Origin: Cellulomonas telluris
GTDB taxonomy: Bacteria > Actinomycetota > Actinomycetes > Actinomycetales > Cellulomonadaceae
Assembly: GCF_004886325.1 (NCBI RefSeq)
Contig: NZ_QXFN01000004.1
Coordinates: 558,001-622,000, forward strand
Direction of reading: 5' to 3'
Length of the DNA stretch: 64,000 nt
Below the pieces are notes generated by a model. The model did not search any database and was not told the DNA's origin. It saw only the letters and a list, made by a program, of their open reading frames with translations. A program made the position numbers and the translations under genes. Of this stretch, positions 54,579 to 63,673 are shown piece after piece; the first letter of the stretch is position 1, and each line of letters begins with the position of its first letter.

Positions 54579-55015
54579 GACGCGCCGCCGGTGCTCGCGG
54601 CGACCTCGACGGTCCCGTCGACGACCCGCACGCCCCAGGTGCGCAGGTCGGGGCCGTGGCCGACGACCGGCTGCTTGCCCGCCGCGTCGAGGCACACGCC
54701 GGTCCGCAGGTCGAAGACCTGCTTGTACATGGGCGAGGCGACCGTCGGCACCTCCGCGCCGTCGACGGCCCGCGAGCCGACGATCCCCCGGGCGAGCACG
54801 TACGCGTCGCTGAACGGGTCGTGCTGCTGGACCGCCAGCACGCGGTCGTCGACGAGCCGGAACAGGGCGACCTGCTCGAGCCGTCCGTGGGGGCCATCGG
54901 GGACGAGCGCCGCGACGCCGCGCTCGCGCGCGAGGTCGTCGAGGCGGCACACGGCGAGCCAGGTGGGTGCGGGGACCGCTGCGTCGAGCGTCGTGTCGGT
55001 GTCGAGGGTGGTCAC
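54575..55015 (-). CDS. nirD: Nitrite reductase (NADH) small subunit
   Basis: 146 residues from GTG 55015 (GTGA overlap with nirB). Rieske-like fold without the cluster ligands, as in other NirD proteins: LAVCRLDDLARERGVAALV, VALFRLVDDRVLAVQQHDPFSDAYVLARGIVG, VASPMYKQVFDLRTGVCLDA. Partner of NirB. The frame continues directly from the large subunit, so translation is coupled. Confidence 0.9.
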   Translation of the reverse strand: MTTLDTDTTLDAAVPAPTWLAVCRLDDLARERGVAALVPDGPHGRLEQVALFRLVDDRVLAVQQHDPFSDAYVLARGIVGSRAVDGAEVPTVASPMYKQVFDLRTGVCLDAAGKQPVVGHGPDLRTWGVRVVDGTVEVAASTGGAS

Positions 55016-57606
55016 GACCGGACCTCCAGGGTCGAGCCGGCGACGAGGACGGGGGCGCCGGTCGCGGCGGCGGCCCGCTCGTCGGGCGTGGCGGGGCGGG
55101 CCTGACCGCGCTCGGGCACGTACGCCAGGGACGGGTCGGGCACCTCGGGGGCGTTGACGAAGGACGCGAACCGGCGCAGCTTCTCCGGGTCGTCGAGGGT
55201 GGCGCGCCACTCGTCCTCGTACTCCTCGACGTGCTGGGCCATCTGCGCGTCGAGGTCGCCGCAGATGCCGAGCGCGTCGTCCATCACGACGGCACGGACG
55301 CCGTCCAGCCCGCCCTCGACCTCCTCGATCCAGGGCGCCGTGCGCTGCAGCCGGTCGGCGGTGCGCACGTAGTAAAGGAGGAAGCGGTCGATGGTGCGGA
55401 TGAGCGCCTCGGTGTCGAGGTCCTCGGCGAGCAGGCGCGCGTGGCGGGGCGTGAAGCCGCCGTTGCCGCCGACGTAGACGTTCCAGCCCTTGTCGGTGGC
55501 GATGACGCCGACGTCCTTGCCCCGGGCCTCCGCGCACTCGCGGGCGCACCCGGAGACGCCGAGCTTGATCTTGTGCGGCGACCGCAGCCCCCGGTACCGC
55601 AGCTCGAGCAGGACCGCGAGGGCGACGGAGTCCTGCACCCCGAACCGGCACCAGGTGGACCCGACGCACGACTTCACGGTCCGCAGCGACTTGCCGTAGG
55701 CGTGGCCGGACTCGAACCCGGCGTCGACCAGGCGCTGCCAGATGAGCGGGAGCTGGTCGATGCGGGCACCGAACATGTCGATGCGCTGCCCGCCGGTGAT
55801 CTTCGTGTACAGACCGAAGTCCTTCGCCACCTCGCCGATCGCGATGAGCCCCTCGGGCGTCACCTCCCCGCCGGGGATGCGCGGCACGACGGAGTACGAC
55901 CCGTCCTTCTGCAGGTTCGCCATCACGTGGTCGTTCGTGTCCTGCAGCGCGGCGCGCTCGCCGTCGAGGACGTGCCCCGGCGCCGTCGTCGCGAGGATCG
56001 ACGCGACGGCGGGCTTGCAGATGTCGCAGCCGCGACCCGCGGCGCGGGTGCCGAACCGCTCCACGACCTCGGTGAACGTGCGCGCGCCGGCGACGCGGAC
56101 GGCGTCGTAGAGCTGCGCGCGGGACAGCGCGAAGTGCTCGCACAGCGCGGTGCTCACCGTGACGCCCAGCTTCTCGAGCTCGGTCGCCATGAGCTTCTTC
56201 ACGAGCGGCAGGCAGGAGCCGCAGCTCGTGCCGGCCCGCGTGCAGCCCTTGACCGCGCCGAGGTCGTGGCAGCCCTCCTCGGTGACGGCGTGGCGGATCG
56301 CGCCCGCGGAGACGTTGTTGCACGAGCACACACCCGCGTCGTCGGGCAGCTCGAGGTCGGGAGCGCCGCCCGTGCCCTCGGGGAGCAGGAACGCGGACGG
56401 GTCGCCGGGCAGCTCGCGGCCGAGCATGGGCCGCAGGCTCGCGTAGGCGCTCGCGTCGCCGACCAGGACGCCGCCGAGCAGCGTGCGCGCGTCGTCGGAC
56501 AGGACGAGCTTCTTGTAGACGCCGGCGACCGGGTCCGCCCAGACGATCTCCAGCGCGCCGGGGGTGCGCGCGAACGCGTCCCCGAAGCTCGCGACGTCGA
56601 CACCGGCGAGCTTGAGCTTCGTCGCCGTGTCGGCCCCCGGGAAGGTGGCCGACCCGCCGAGCAGCCGGTCGGCGGTGATCTCGGCCATCGTGTAGCCGGG
56701 CGCGACGAGGCCGATGCAGGCGCCCTGGATGCAGGCCACCTCGCCGACCGCCGAGACGTCCGGGTCCTCCGACACACACGTGTCGTCGACGACCACGCCG
56801 CCGCGCGGGCCCACGGCCAGCCCGGCCGCCCGGGCCAGCTCGTCCCGGGGACGCACCCCGGCGGCCACGACGACGACGTCCGCGTCGAGCCGGGTGCCGT
56901 CGGCCAGCTCGACGCGGCCGACGCCCCCGCGGCGGTGCTCGTGCACGCGCGTCGTCATGGCCTGCGTCCGCACGCCGATGCCGATCCGGTTGATGAGGCG
57001 GCGCAGCGCCTCGCCGCCGCCGAGGTCGACCTGCGCGGACATCAGGTGGGTGTCGACCTGCAGCACGGTGGCCCGCGCCCCGAGCGCGTCGAGCGCGCCG
57101 GCCGCCTCGAGCCCGAGCAGGCCACCACCGAGGACGACGCCGCGCACCGGGTGCGCCCGGTCCTCCTGCAGCCGCGTCACGTAGCCACGCAGCGCCGCGA
57201 CGTCGTCGAGCGTGCGGTACACGAACACGCCCGGCAGGTCCGCGCCCTCCATGGGCGGCACCCACGCGTACGACCCGGTCGCCAGGACGAGGTGGTCGTA
57301 GGGGTAGGTGCGCCCGGACGCCGCCGTCACGGTCCGCGCCTGCCGGTCGACGGCCGTGACGGCGTCGCCGCGCACGAGCGTCACGAGCGGGTCGTCCCAC
57401 AGGGCCGCGTCGCCGAGCGCGAGGTCGTCCGGGGTGCGGCCCGCGAAGAAGCTCGTGAGGGCGACGCGGTCGTAGGGGCGGCGCGGCTCCTCCGCGAGGA
57501 CCGTGATGCGCCAGGTCCCGGCGGTGTCGCGGTCGCGCAGGGCCTCGACGAGGCGCTGGGCGACCATGCCGCCGCCGACGACGACGAGGTGGCGGGGTCC
57601 GTCCAT
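55012..57606 (-). CDS. nirB: Nitrite reductase (NADH) large subunit
   Basis: 864 residues from ATG 57606, 5 nt after GGAGG. Reduces nitrite to ammonium with six electrons from NAD(P)H. Domains: FAD/NAD(P)-binding (about 1-400; VVVGGGMVAQRLVEAL, LATGSYAWVPP), a BFD-type [2Fe-2S] module (about 420-475; CSCNNVSAGAIRHAV...GTSCGSC), ferredoxin-like repeat, and the siroheme/[4Fe-4S] module with SCVGSTWCRFGVQDS and GVSGCARECAEARG cysteines. First gene of nirB-nirD-cysG-hemD-cbiX. A weak GlnR-like site lies upstream. Confidence 0.93.
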   Translation of the reverse strand: MDGPRHLVVVGGGMVAQRLVEALRDRDTAGTWRITVLAEEPRRPYDRVALTSFFAGRTPDDLALGDAALWDDPLVTLVRGDAVTAVDRQARTVTAASGRTYPYDHLVLATGSYAWVPPMEGADLPGVFVYRTLDDVAALRGYVTRLQEDRAHPVRGVVLGGGLLGLEAAGALDALGARATVLQVDTHLMSAQVDLGGGEALRRLINRIGIGVRTQAMTTRVHEHRRGGVGRVELADGTRLDADVVVVAAGVRPRDELARAAGLAVGPRGGVVVDDTCVSEDPDVSAVGEVACIQGACIGLVAPGYTMAEITADRLLGGSATFPGADTATKLKLAGVDVASFGDAFARTPGALEIVWADPVAGVYKKLVLSDDARTLLGGVLVGDASAYASLRPMLGRELPGDPSAFLLPEGTGGAPDLELPDDAGVCSCNNVSAGAIRHAVTEEGCHDLGAVKGCTRAGTSCGSCLPLVKKLMATELEKLGVTVSTALCEHFALSRAQLYDAVRVAGARTFTEVVERFGTRAAGRGCDICKPAVASILATTAPGHVLDGERAALQDTNDHVMANLQKDGSYSVVPRIPGGEVTPEGLIAIGEVAKDFGLYTKITGGQRIDMFGARIDQLPLIWQRLVDAGFESGHAYGKSLRTVKSCVGSTWCRFGVQDSVALAVLLELRYRGLRSPHKIKLGVSGCARECAEARGKDVGVIATDKGWNVYVGGNGGFTPRHARLLAEDLDTEALIRTIDRFLLYYVRTADRLQRTAPWIEEVEGGLDGVRAVVMDDALGICGDLDAQMAQHVEEYEDEWRATLDDPEKLRRFASFVNAPEVPDPSLAYVPERGQARPATPDERAAAATGAPVLVAGSTLEVRS

Positions 57607-57673
57607 GAGGGCCTCCGGGGTGCGGGTGGCGGTGTGCGGGTCCGCGGCTGCGGGTCCGGCGGGGCGTGGCACG

Positions 57674-57717
57674 ACGCTACGAACGGCGTGTTTCGGGCGG
57701 CGTCGCGCGTGCGTTAC
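57674..57717 (-). promoter_or_regulatory. nirB promoter with GlnR-like half-sites
   Basis: On the minus strand GTAAC (57713-57717) is followed 11 nt later by GCGAC and 23 nt later by GAAAC (57690-57694), a degenerate match to the actinobacterial GlnR pattern gTnAC-n6-GaAAC. A -10 TAGCGT (57674-57679) follows, with no -35, as expected for an activated promoter. Confidence 0.35.
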
Positions 57718-57808
57718 CCCGGCGGAACGATCCGCGCACACCCGCACGGGTGGCGGTGTGAGGACGTCGTCGTGCCCGTCCCCGGCGGGCGGGACGGGGG
57801 TGCGGGCC

Positions 57809-57814
57809 TACCGT
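57809..57814 (+). promoter_or_regulatory. Putative -10 of a leaderless promoter for the molybdoenzyme gene
   Basis: TACCGT ends 6 nt before the ATG at 57821, so the mRNA would begin at the start codon. No -35 visible and no ribosome binding site precedes the ATG beyond GGCGGG. Confidence 0.35.
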
Positions 57815-57820
57815 GGCGGG

Positions 57821-59407
57821 ATGGGACGTGATCGGCACCGGTCCGCGGCCGCCCCCGCGGCGGCCGGCCTCGCGGCGGGTGCCGTCACGGTCGGCGTCGG
57901 CGCGCTCCTCGCGGCCGCCGCCGGCGCGTCGTCGGACCCGCTGGTCGCCGTCGGCGCGGCGTTCGTCGACCTCACGCCGCCCTGGTTGAAGGACTGGGCG
58001 GTCGCGACGTTCGGCACGGCCGACAAGGCGGTGCTCGCGGCCGGTCAGGCGGTCGTCCTGGCGGCCCTCGCGGCGCTCGCGGGGGTCCTGGCGCACCGCA
58101 GGTGGTCGTGGGGCGCCCTGCTCGTCGTCGCGCTGGGCGGCCTCGCGGGCCTCGCCGCCATGACGCGTGCGGACGCCGGCCTGCTCGCGCCGCTGCCCGC
58201 GGTGGCGGGGGCCGCGGCCGGGCTGCTGGTGCTGCGGACCCTGCTGCGCCGCCTCCCGCCCGCCGCGGCCGAGGCCGCTCCCGCGGACGCCGCGGTCGCG
58301 GACGCCCCGGTCGCGGCCGCCCCGTCCGCGCCGGCCGACCCGTCCCGGCGCGGCTTCCTGCTCGCGGCGTCGCTCGCCGCCGCGCTGGGGGTCGTCGGGC
58401 TCGCCGTCGGCCGCGTCGCCGGCGCGGCCGGACGCGGCGTGCAGGCCGTCCGCGAGGGCCTCCGGCTGCCGCGGCCCGTCCGTCCCGCGCCCGCTCCCCC
58501 GCCCGACGTGCAGGTCGCCGTCGCCGGGGTCGAGCCGTGGGTCACCCCGCCCGCGACGTTCTACCGGATCGACACCGCCCTGGTCGTGCCGCAGGTCGAC
58601 CCCGGGACGTGGCGCCTGCGCGTGCATGGCCTCGTCGAGCGCGAGGTCGAGCTGACGTGGGACGAGCTGCTCGCGTCGGACCTCGTCGAGGCGTGGGTGA
58701 CCCTGGCGTGCGTCTCGAACCCGGTCGGCGGCGACCTCGTCGGCAACCAGCGCTGGCTCGGCCTGCCCGTGCGCGAGGTGCTCGCTCGCGCACGGCCCAC
58801 GGGCGAGGCCGACATGGTCCTGTCCCGCAGCGTCGACGGGTTCACCGCGTCCACCCCGCTCGAGGCGCTCACCGACGACCGTGACGCCCTCCTCGCGGTG
58901 GGCATGGACGGCGCCCCGCTGCCGCCCGAGCACGGCTTCCCCGTCCGGCTGGTCGTGCCGGGCCTGTACGGGTACGTGTCCGCGACGAAGTGGGTCACCG
59001 AGCTCGAGGTCACCCGCTTCGACGCCGCGCAGGCGTACTGGACCCGGCGGGGCTGGTCGGAGCGCGGGCCGGTGAAGACGCAGTCGCGCATCGAGGTCCC
59101 GCGGGCGGGCGCGACCGTCCCCGCCGGCGACGTCCTCGTCGCGGGCACCGCCTGGGCCCAGCACCGCGGGGTGGACCGCGTGCAGGTGCGGGTCGACGAC
59201 GGGGCGTGGCAGGACGCGGAGCTCGCGGGCGACGGCGGCGTCGACACCTGGCGGCAGTGGCGCTGGACGTGGCGGGCCGCACCCGCCGGTGCGCACCGGC
59301 TGCACGTGCGCGCCTTCGACCCGCAGGGGCCACAGACGGGCGCGCGGGAGGGCGTCGTGCCCGACGGGGCGACGGGGTACCACCAGGTCGAGGTCACCGT
59401 CGCCTGA
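57821..59407 (+). CDS. Membrane-anchored molybdopterin-dependent oxidoreductase (sulfite-oxidase family)
   Basis: 528 residues. About four N-terminal TM helices (1-150), then a Tat-like SRRGFLLAASLAAALG stretch acting as a further membrane anchor. The enzyme domain (about 225-420) has the sulfite-oxidase fold with the Mo-coordinating Cys in TLACVSNPVGGDLVGN and the later HGFPVRLVVPGLYGYVSATKWVTELEV block; a C-terminal Ig-like dimerisation domain follows (about 430-528). Electron acceptor and substrate unknown; not a nitrate reductase. It sits between nirB and nasC on the opposite strand. Confidence 0.85.
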   Translation: MGRDRHRSAAAPAAAGLAAGAVTVGVGALLAAAAGASSDPLVAVGAAFVDLTPPWLKDWAVATFGTADKAVLAAGQAVVLAALAALAGVLAHRRWSWGALLVVALGGLAGLAAMTRADAGLLAPLPAVAGAAAGLLVLRTLLRRLPPAAAEAAPADAAVADAPVAAAPSAPADPSRRGFLLAASLAAALGVVGLAVGRVAGAAGRGVQAVREGLRLPRPVRPAPAPPPDVQVAVAGVEPWVTPPATFYRIDTALVVPQVDPGTWRLRVHGLVEREVELTWDELLASDLVEAWVTLACVSNPVGGDLVGNQRWLGLPVREVLARARPTGEADMVLSRSVDGFTASTPLEALTDDRDALLAVGMDGAPLPPEHGFPVRLVVPGLYGYVSATKWVTELEVTRFDAAQAYWTRRGWSERGPVKTQSRIEVPRAGATVPAGDVLVAGTAWAQHRGVDRVQVRVDDGAWQDAELAGDGGVDTWRQWRWTWRAAPAGAHRLHVRAFDPQGPQTGAREGVVPDGATGYHQVEVTVA

Positions 59408-59414
59408 GCGCGCG

Positions 59415-62400
59415 TCAGTACACGTCGCGCGCGTACCGCCGCTGCTCCGCGAGGCGCTTGACGTACGCCGCCGCGTCCGGCGCCGCGAGGCCGCCGTGCC
59501 GCTCGACGACCTCCCGCAGGGCCAGGTCCACGTCCGCCGCCATGCGGGAGGCGTCCCCGCACACGTACACGTGCGCGCCGCGCTCGAGCCACGCCCACAG
59601 CCGCGCCCCCTGCTCGCGCATCCGGTCCTGCACGTAGACCTTGGTGCGCTGGTCGCGGGAGAACGCCGTGTCCAGCCGGGTGAGCACGCCGTCGGCGCGC
59701 AGCGCGTCGAGCTCCTCGCGGTACCAGAAGTCCGTGGCCGCGTGCTGCTCGCCGAAGAGCAGCCAGCTCTCGCCGCGGTCACCCCGGGCCTGCCGTTCGG
59801 CGAGGAACCCGACGAACGGCGCGACCCCCGTCCCGGGCCCGACCATCACGACCGGCGTCGTGCCGTCGTCGGGCAGGTGGAAGTGGGCGGACGGCTGGAC
59901 GTGCACGGCGACCTCCGTGCCGTCGGGGGCGTCCGCCAGGTACGCCGAGCACACCCCGGTGCGGGCGGCGCCGGTGGGGCCGGCGTACCGGACGACCGAC
60001 ACGGTCAGCCGCACGCGCCGGGGGTCGACGAGCGGGCTGGAGGAGATCGAGTACTGCCGCGGCTGCAGGCGCTTGAGCACGTCCACCCACTCCTGCGCGT
60101 CGGCCCGCACGCCCAGCTCGGCGACGACGTCGACCGCCTGCCGCCCCCACAGCCACCGCGCGAGGTCGTTGCGGTTGTCCGGGCGCAGCAGCCGGCGCAG
60201 CCGCTCGCTGCCGGAGCGCTCGGCGGCGAACCGCAGGAGCGCGGTCGAGGGTCGGGTCACGTCCAGCTCGGTCCGCAGCGCGTCGGCGAGCGGGACGGGA
60301 CCCACCCCCTCCACCGTGACGACGGCGGCGGCGTCAGCACCGGTGACGTCGAGCCACTCGGCGACCAGCGCCTCGGCGTTGACGGGTCGCACCGCGAGCG
60401 CGTCCCCGGCCCGGTACGGCACGGGCAGCGGGCTGGCGCTCGTGTCGAGGACGATCTCGCGCACCTCCTTCGCGGACCCCGGCTCGCCGAGCCGGCGGTT
60501 GAGGACGAGGCGCGCCCGGCCGGGGTGCGCCCGGGTGGCGTGCGTCGGCGGCGCGGCGGGCGCGGGCGGTGCCGCCGGTCCCGCCGGTGCCGTCCGCGCG
60601 GGAGGAGCCGGCTGCGCGCGGGCGGCGTCGTCGTCGGTCGCCTCGCCGCCGGTCGTGGTCGCGTCGGCACCGTCCGCGAGCGCGGCCACCAGCGCGTCGA
60701 CCCAGGGGCCGACGGCGTCGTCGTCGCCGGGCTCGCGGTCGAGCCGGGGCACGAGGCGCTGCGCGCCGAGCTCCTCCAGGCGCCGGTCGAGGCGGCGCCC
60801 GTGCCCGCAGAACTGGTCGTAGGCGGGGTCGCCCAGGGCGAGGACGGCGTGGCGGGCGCCGTCGAAGCGGGGTGCGGCGGGGTCGGCGAGCAGCTCCCAC
60901 AGGGCGGTGCCGTTGTCGGGTGCGTCACCGTCGCCGAAGGTGCTGGTGACGAGGACGACGTCGGCGCGGCGCGGGAGGCTCTCGAGCGCGTCGTCCATCG
61001 CCGCGACCCGGGGCGTGCGGCCCGTCGCGGTGGCGAGGCGGGCGGCGACCGTGGTGGCGAGCTCCTCGGCGGTGCCGGTCTGCGAGGCCCACAGGACGAC
61101 GAGCTCGCGCACGGGGGCGGCGGGCGGACCGGGACGCCGGCCGCCGCCCGGCGCGCGGGAGAACATGCCGGCGAGCACGCCGTCGACCCAGAGGGCGGCG
61201 GGCCCGTCGAGGGGCGCGGTGGGCGGGAGCACGGGCGTGCCGGCCACGCCCCGGCCGAGGCCCGCGAGGAAGCCGGCGAGGTAGCGCTGCTCGTCGGGAC
61301 CGAGAGCGGGCGGGCCGACGTCCTCGAGCCCGAGGGCGGCCGCGAGCGCCCGCATGGTGGCGGGCCCGTCGAGGGTGCCGGTGGGCGGCGCCGCGTCGTC
61401 GGCGGCGGTGTCGCCCCGGTCGGGCACGTCCGCGGCGTCGGGCGGGGACACCGGGGTGAGGGTGACCGCGCACGCCTTGAGCTCGGGCTGGAACGACAGG
61501 GGGTCGACGGCGTCGTTCGTGACGGCGTTGACGGACAGGTACTCGCCGAACAGGTCGTTCCAGTGGAACGGGGCGAACAGCGTGCCGGGCCGGACGCGGT
61601 CGGTGACGACGACGGGCAGCACGGCGCGGCCGCGACGCGACGCGACCTCGGCGGTCCCGCCGGCGGCCACGCCGAGGCGAGCGGCGTCGTCGGGGTGGAC
61701 CTCGACGAACGGGCCGGGGTCGAGGCGGTTGAGCGCGGCGACCTTCCCGGTCTTGGTCAGGGTGTGCCACTGGTGCTGCACGCGGCCGGTGGTCAGGACG
61801 AACGGGTAGTCGTCGTCGGGCATCTCGGCGGGGTCGAGGTGCGGGCGGGCGTGGAAGACGGCGCGCCCGCTCGGCGTGGGGAAGACGAGGCGGGGGCGGG
61901 TGCCGTCGGGGCGCACCTGCACGGGCTGGTGCACGCCGTCGTTGAGGTACCGGACCGGGTTGCGCGCGGGACCGTCGGGGGCGGCGGGCCACTGCACGGG
62001 GCCGCGGCGCAGGCGTGCGTGGGTGACGCCGCGCAGGTCGTAGCCGGTGCGCGGGTTGGTGCTGCGGCGGATCTCCTCGAACACCTCCTCGGCGCTCGCG
62101 TACGCGAACCCGTCGAAGCCCATGGCGGTCGCGACGCGGGCGATGAGCTGCCAGTCGGGGACGGCCTCGCCGGGCGGGTCGAGGGCGCGGCGCGCGAGCG
62201 TCATCGTGCGCTCGCTGTTCACCATGACGCCCTCCGCCTCGGACCACAGCGCGGCCGGCAGCACGACGTCGGCGTAGGCGTTCGTCTCGGTGTCGGCGAA
62301 GACGTCCTGCGTGACGACGAGCTCGGCGCGCTCGAGCCCCTCGATGACGGTGCGGCGGTTGGCGACGGACGCGACGGGGTTGGTGCAGATCACCCAGCAG

Positions 62401-63641
62401 GCGCGGATCTCGCCGTCGGCCATGCGGCGGAACATGTCGATAGTGCCGGTGCCGACCCCGTCGGCGCGCAGCGTGCCGGCGGGCAGGTCCCACAGGTCCT
62501 CGACGAACGCCCGGTCGTCGGGGTCGAGGACGGACCGCTGGCCCGGCAGGCCGGGGCCCATGTACCCCATCTCGCGTCCGCCCATCGCGTTGGGCTGCCC
62601 GGTGAGCGAGAACGGACCGCTGCCGCGGCGGCAGATCGCGCCGGTGGCGAGGTGGAGGTTGACCAGCGCGTTCGTGCTCCACGTGCCGTGCGTGGACTGG
62701 TTGAGGCCCATGGTCCAGCAGGACACCCAGCTCCCGGCGCGGGCGATGAGGGCGGCGGCGGCCCGCAGGTCGTCGGCCGGCACGCCGGTGAGGGTCTCGA
62801 CGACGTCCGGCGGGTAGTCGGCCAGGAACGCGGGCATCGCGTCCCAGCCCTCGGTGTGCTCGGCCACGAACTCCTCGTCGACCGCGCCCGACTCGACGAG
62901 CAGGTGCAGGAGCCCGTTGAGCAGGGCGAGGTCGGACCCAGGTCGCACCTGCAGGAACAGGTCGGCCTTCTCCGCCGTGGCGGTGCGGCGTGGGTCGACC
63001 ACGATGAGCTTCGCGCCCGCCTTGACCCGGTCGAGCAGGCGCAGGAACAGGACCGGGTGGCAGTCGGCCATGTTGGCGCCGATGACGAGGAACACGTCGG
63101 CGTGGTCGAGGTCCTCGTAGGAGCCGGGTGGCCCGTCGGCGCCGAGCGAGAGCTTGTAGCCGGTGCCGGCGCTGGCCATGCACAGCCGGGAGTTCGACTC
63201 GATCTGGTTCGTGCGCAGGTACCCCTTGGCGAGCTTGTTCGCCAGGTACTGCGCCTCGATGCTCATCTGGCCGGACACGTAGAGGGCGACGGCGTCCGGC
63301 CCGTCCCGGTCGACGATCTCGCGCAGCCGTCGGGCGACCGTGGCGATCGCCTCGTCGAGCGGCACGGGCGCGGCCTCGGCCCCGCGCTCGGTGCGGACGA
63401 GGGCGCGGGTGAGGCGTCCGCCGGCGGCGAGCATGTCGGCGCTCGTCGCGCCCTTGGTGCACAGGCGCCCGCCGTTGGACGGGTGCGCGCGGTCGCCGCT
63501 GGCCCTGCGGACGCGCCGGCCGCCCGCGTCGTCCTCGACCACGTCGAGGACGACGCCGCAGCCGACGCCGCAGTACGAGCACACGGTCGCGACCTGCGTC
63601 GCTGTCGTGCGCTCGTCCTGCGCGGTGGTGGTCACCGTCAC
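59415..63641 (-). CDS. nasC: Assimilatory nitrate reductase fused to a CysJ-like diflavin reductase
   Basis: 1,408 residues from GTG 63641, 8 nt after GGGAGG (GTG 63635 is a less well placed alternative). N-terminal Mo-bis-MGD nitrate reductase (about 1-720): [4Fe-4S] cysteines 21, 24, 28 and 61; SRLCMASA with the Mo-ligand Cys; MGLNQSTHGT; HTLTKTGKVAALN. An Ala/Pro-rich linker follows, then a flavodoxin (FMN) domain (VVLWASQTGTAEELA, STFGDGDAPDN), a second Ala/Pro linker, and FAD/NAD(P)H domains (RQYSISSSPL, VMVGPGTGVAPFVGFLAERQ). One polypeptide can thus carry electrons from NAD(P)H to nitrate. The fusion is known in actinobacteria. Confidence 0.9.
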   Translation of the reverse strand: MTVTTTAQDERTTATQVATVCSYCGVGCGVVLDVVEDDAGGRRVRRASGDRAHPSNGGRLCTKGATSADMLAAGGRLTRALVRTERGAEAAPVPLDEAIATVARRLREIVDRDGPDAVALYVSGQMSIEAQYLANKLAKGYLRTNQIESNSRLCMASAGTGYKLSLGADGPPGSYEDLDHADVFLVIGANMADCHPVLFLRLLDRVKAGAKLIVVDPRRTATAEKADLFLQVRPGSDLALLNGLLHLLVESGAVDEEFVAEHTEGWDAMPAFLADYPPDVVETLTGVPADDLRAAAALIARAGSWVSCWTMGLNQSTHGTWSTNALVNLHLATGAICRRGSGPFSLTGQPNAMGGREMGYMGPGLPGQRSVLDPDDRAFVEDLWDLPAGTLRADGVGTGTIDMFRRMADGEIRACWVICTNPVASVANRRTVIEGLERAELVVTQDVFADTETNAYADVVLPAALWSEAEGVMVNSERTMTLARRALDPPGEAVPDWQLIARVATAMGFDGFAYASAEEVFEEIRRSTNPRTGYDLRGVTHARLRRGPVQWPAAPDGPARNPVRYLNDGVHQPVQVRPDGTRPRLVFPTPSGRAVFHARPHLDPAEMPDDDYPFVLTTGRVQHQWHTLTKTGKVAALNRLDPGPFVEVHPDDAARLGVAAGGTAEVASRRGRAVLPVVVTDRVRPGTLFAPFHWNDLFGEYLSVNAVTNDAVDPLSFQPELKACAVTLTPVSPPDAADVPDRGDTAADDAAPPTGTLDGPATMRALAAALGLEDVGPPALGPDEQRYLAGFLAGLGRGVAGTPVLPPTAPLDGPAALWVDGVLAGMFSRAPGGGRRPGPPAAPVRELVVLWASQTGTAEELATTVAARLATATGRTPRVAAMDDALESLPRRADVVLVTSTFGDGDAPDNGTALWELLADPAAPRFDGARHAVLALGDPAYDQFCGHGRRLDRRLEELGAQRLVPRLDREPGDDDAVGPWVDALVAALADGADATTTGGEATDDDAARAQPAPPARTAPAGPAAPPAPAAPPTHATRAHPGRARLVLNRRLGEPGSAKEVREIVLDTSASPLPVPYRAGDALAVRPVNAEALVAEWLDVTGADAAAVVTVEGVGPVPLADALRTELDVTRPSTALLRFAAERSGSERLRRLLRPDNRNDLARWLWGRQAVDVVAELGVRADAQEWVDVLKRLQPRQYSISSSPLVDPRRVRLTVSVVRYAGPTGAARTGVCSAYLADAPDGTEVAVHVQPSAHFHLPDDGTTPVVMVGPGTGVAPFVGFLAERQARGDRGESWLLFGEQHAATDFWYREELDALRADGVLTRLDTAFSRDQRTKVYVQDRMREQGARLWAWLERGAHVYVCGDASRMAADVDLALREVVERHGGLAAPDAAAYVKRLAEQRRYARDVY

Positions 63642-63673
63642 GCTCGTGCCCTCCCCGGGGTCGTCGCCGTCGG

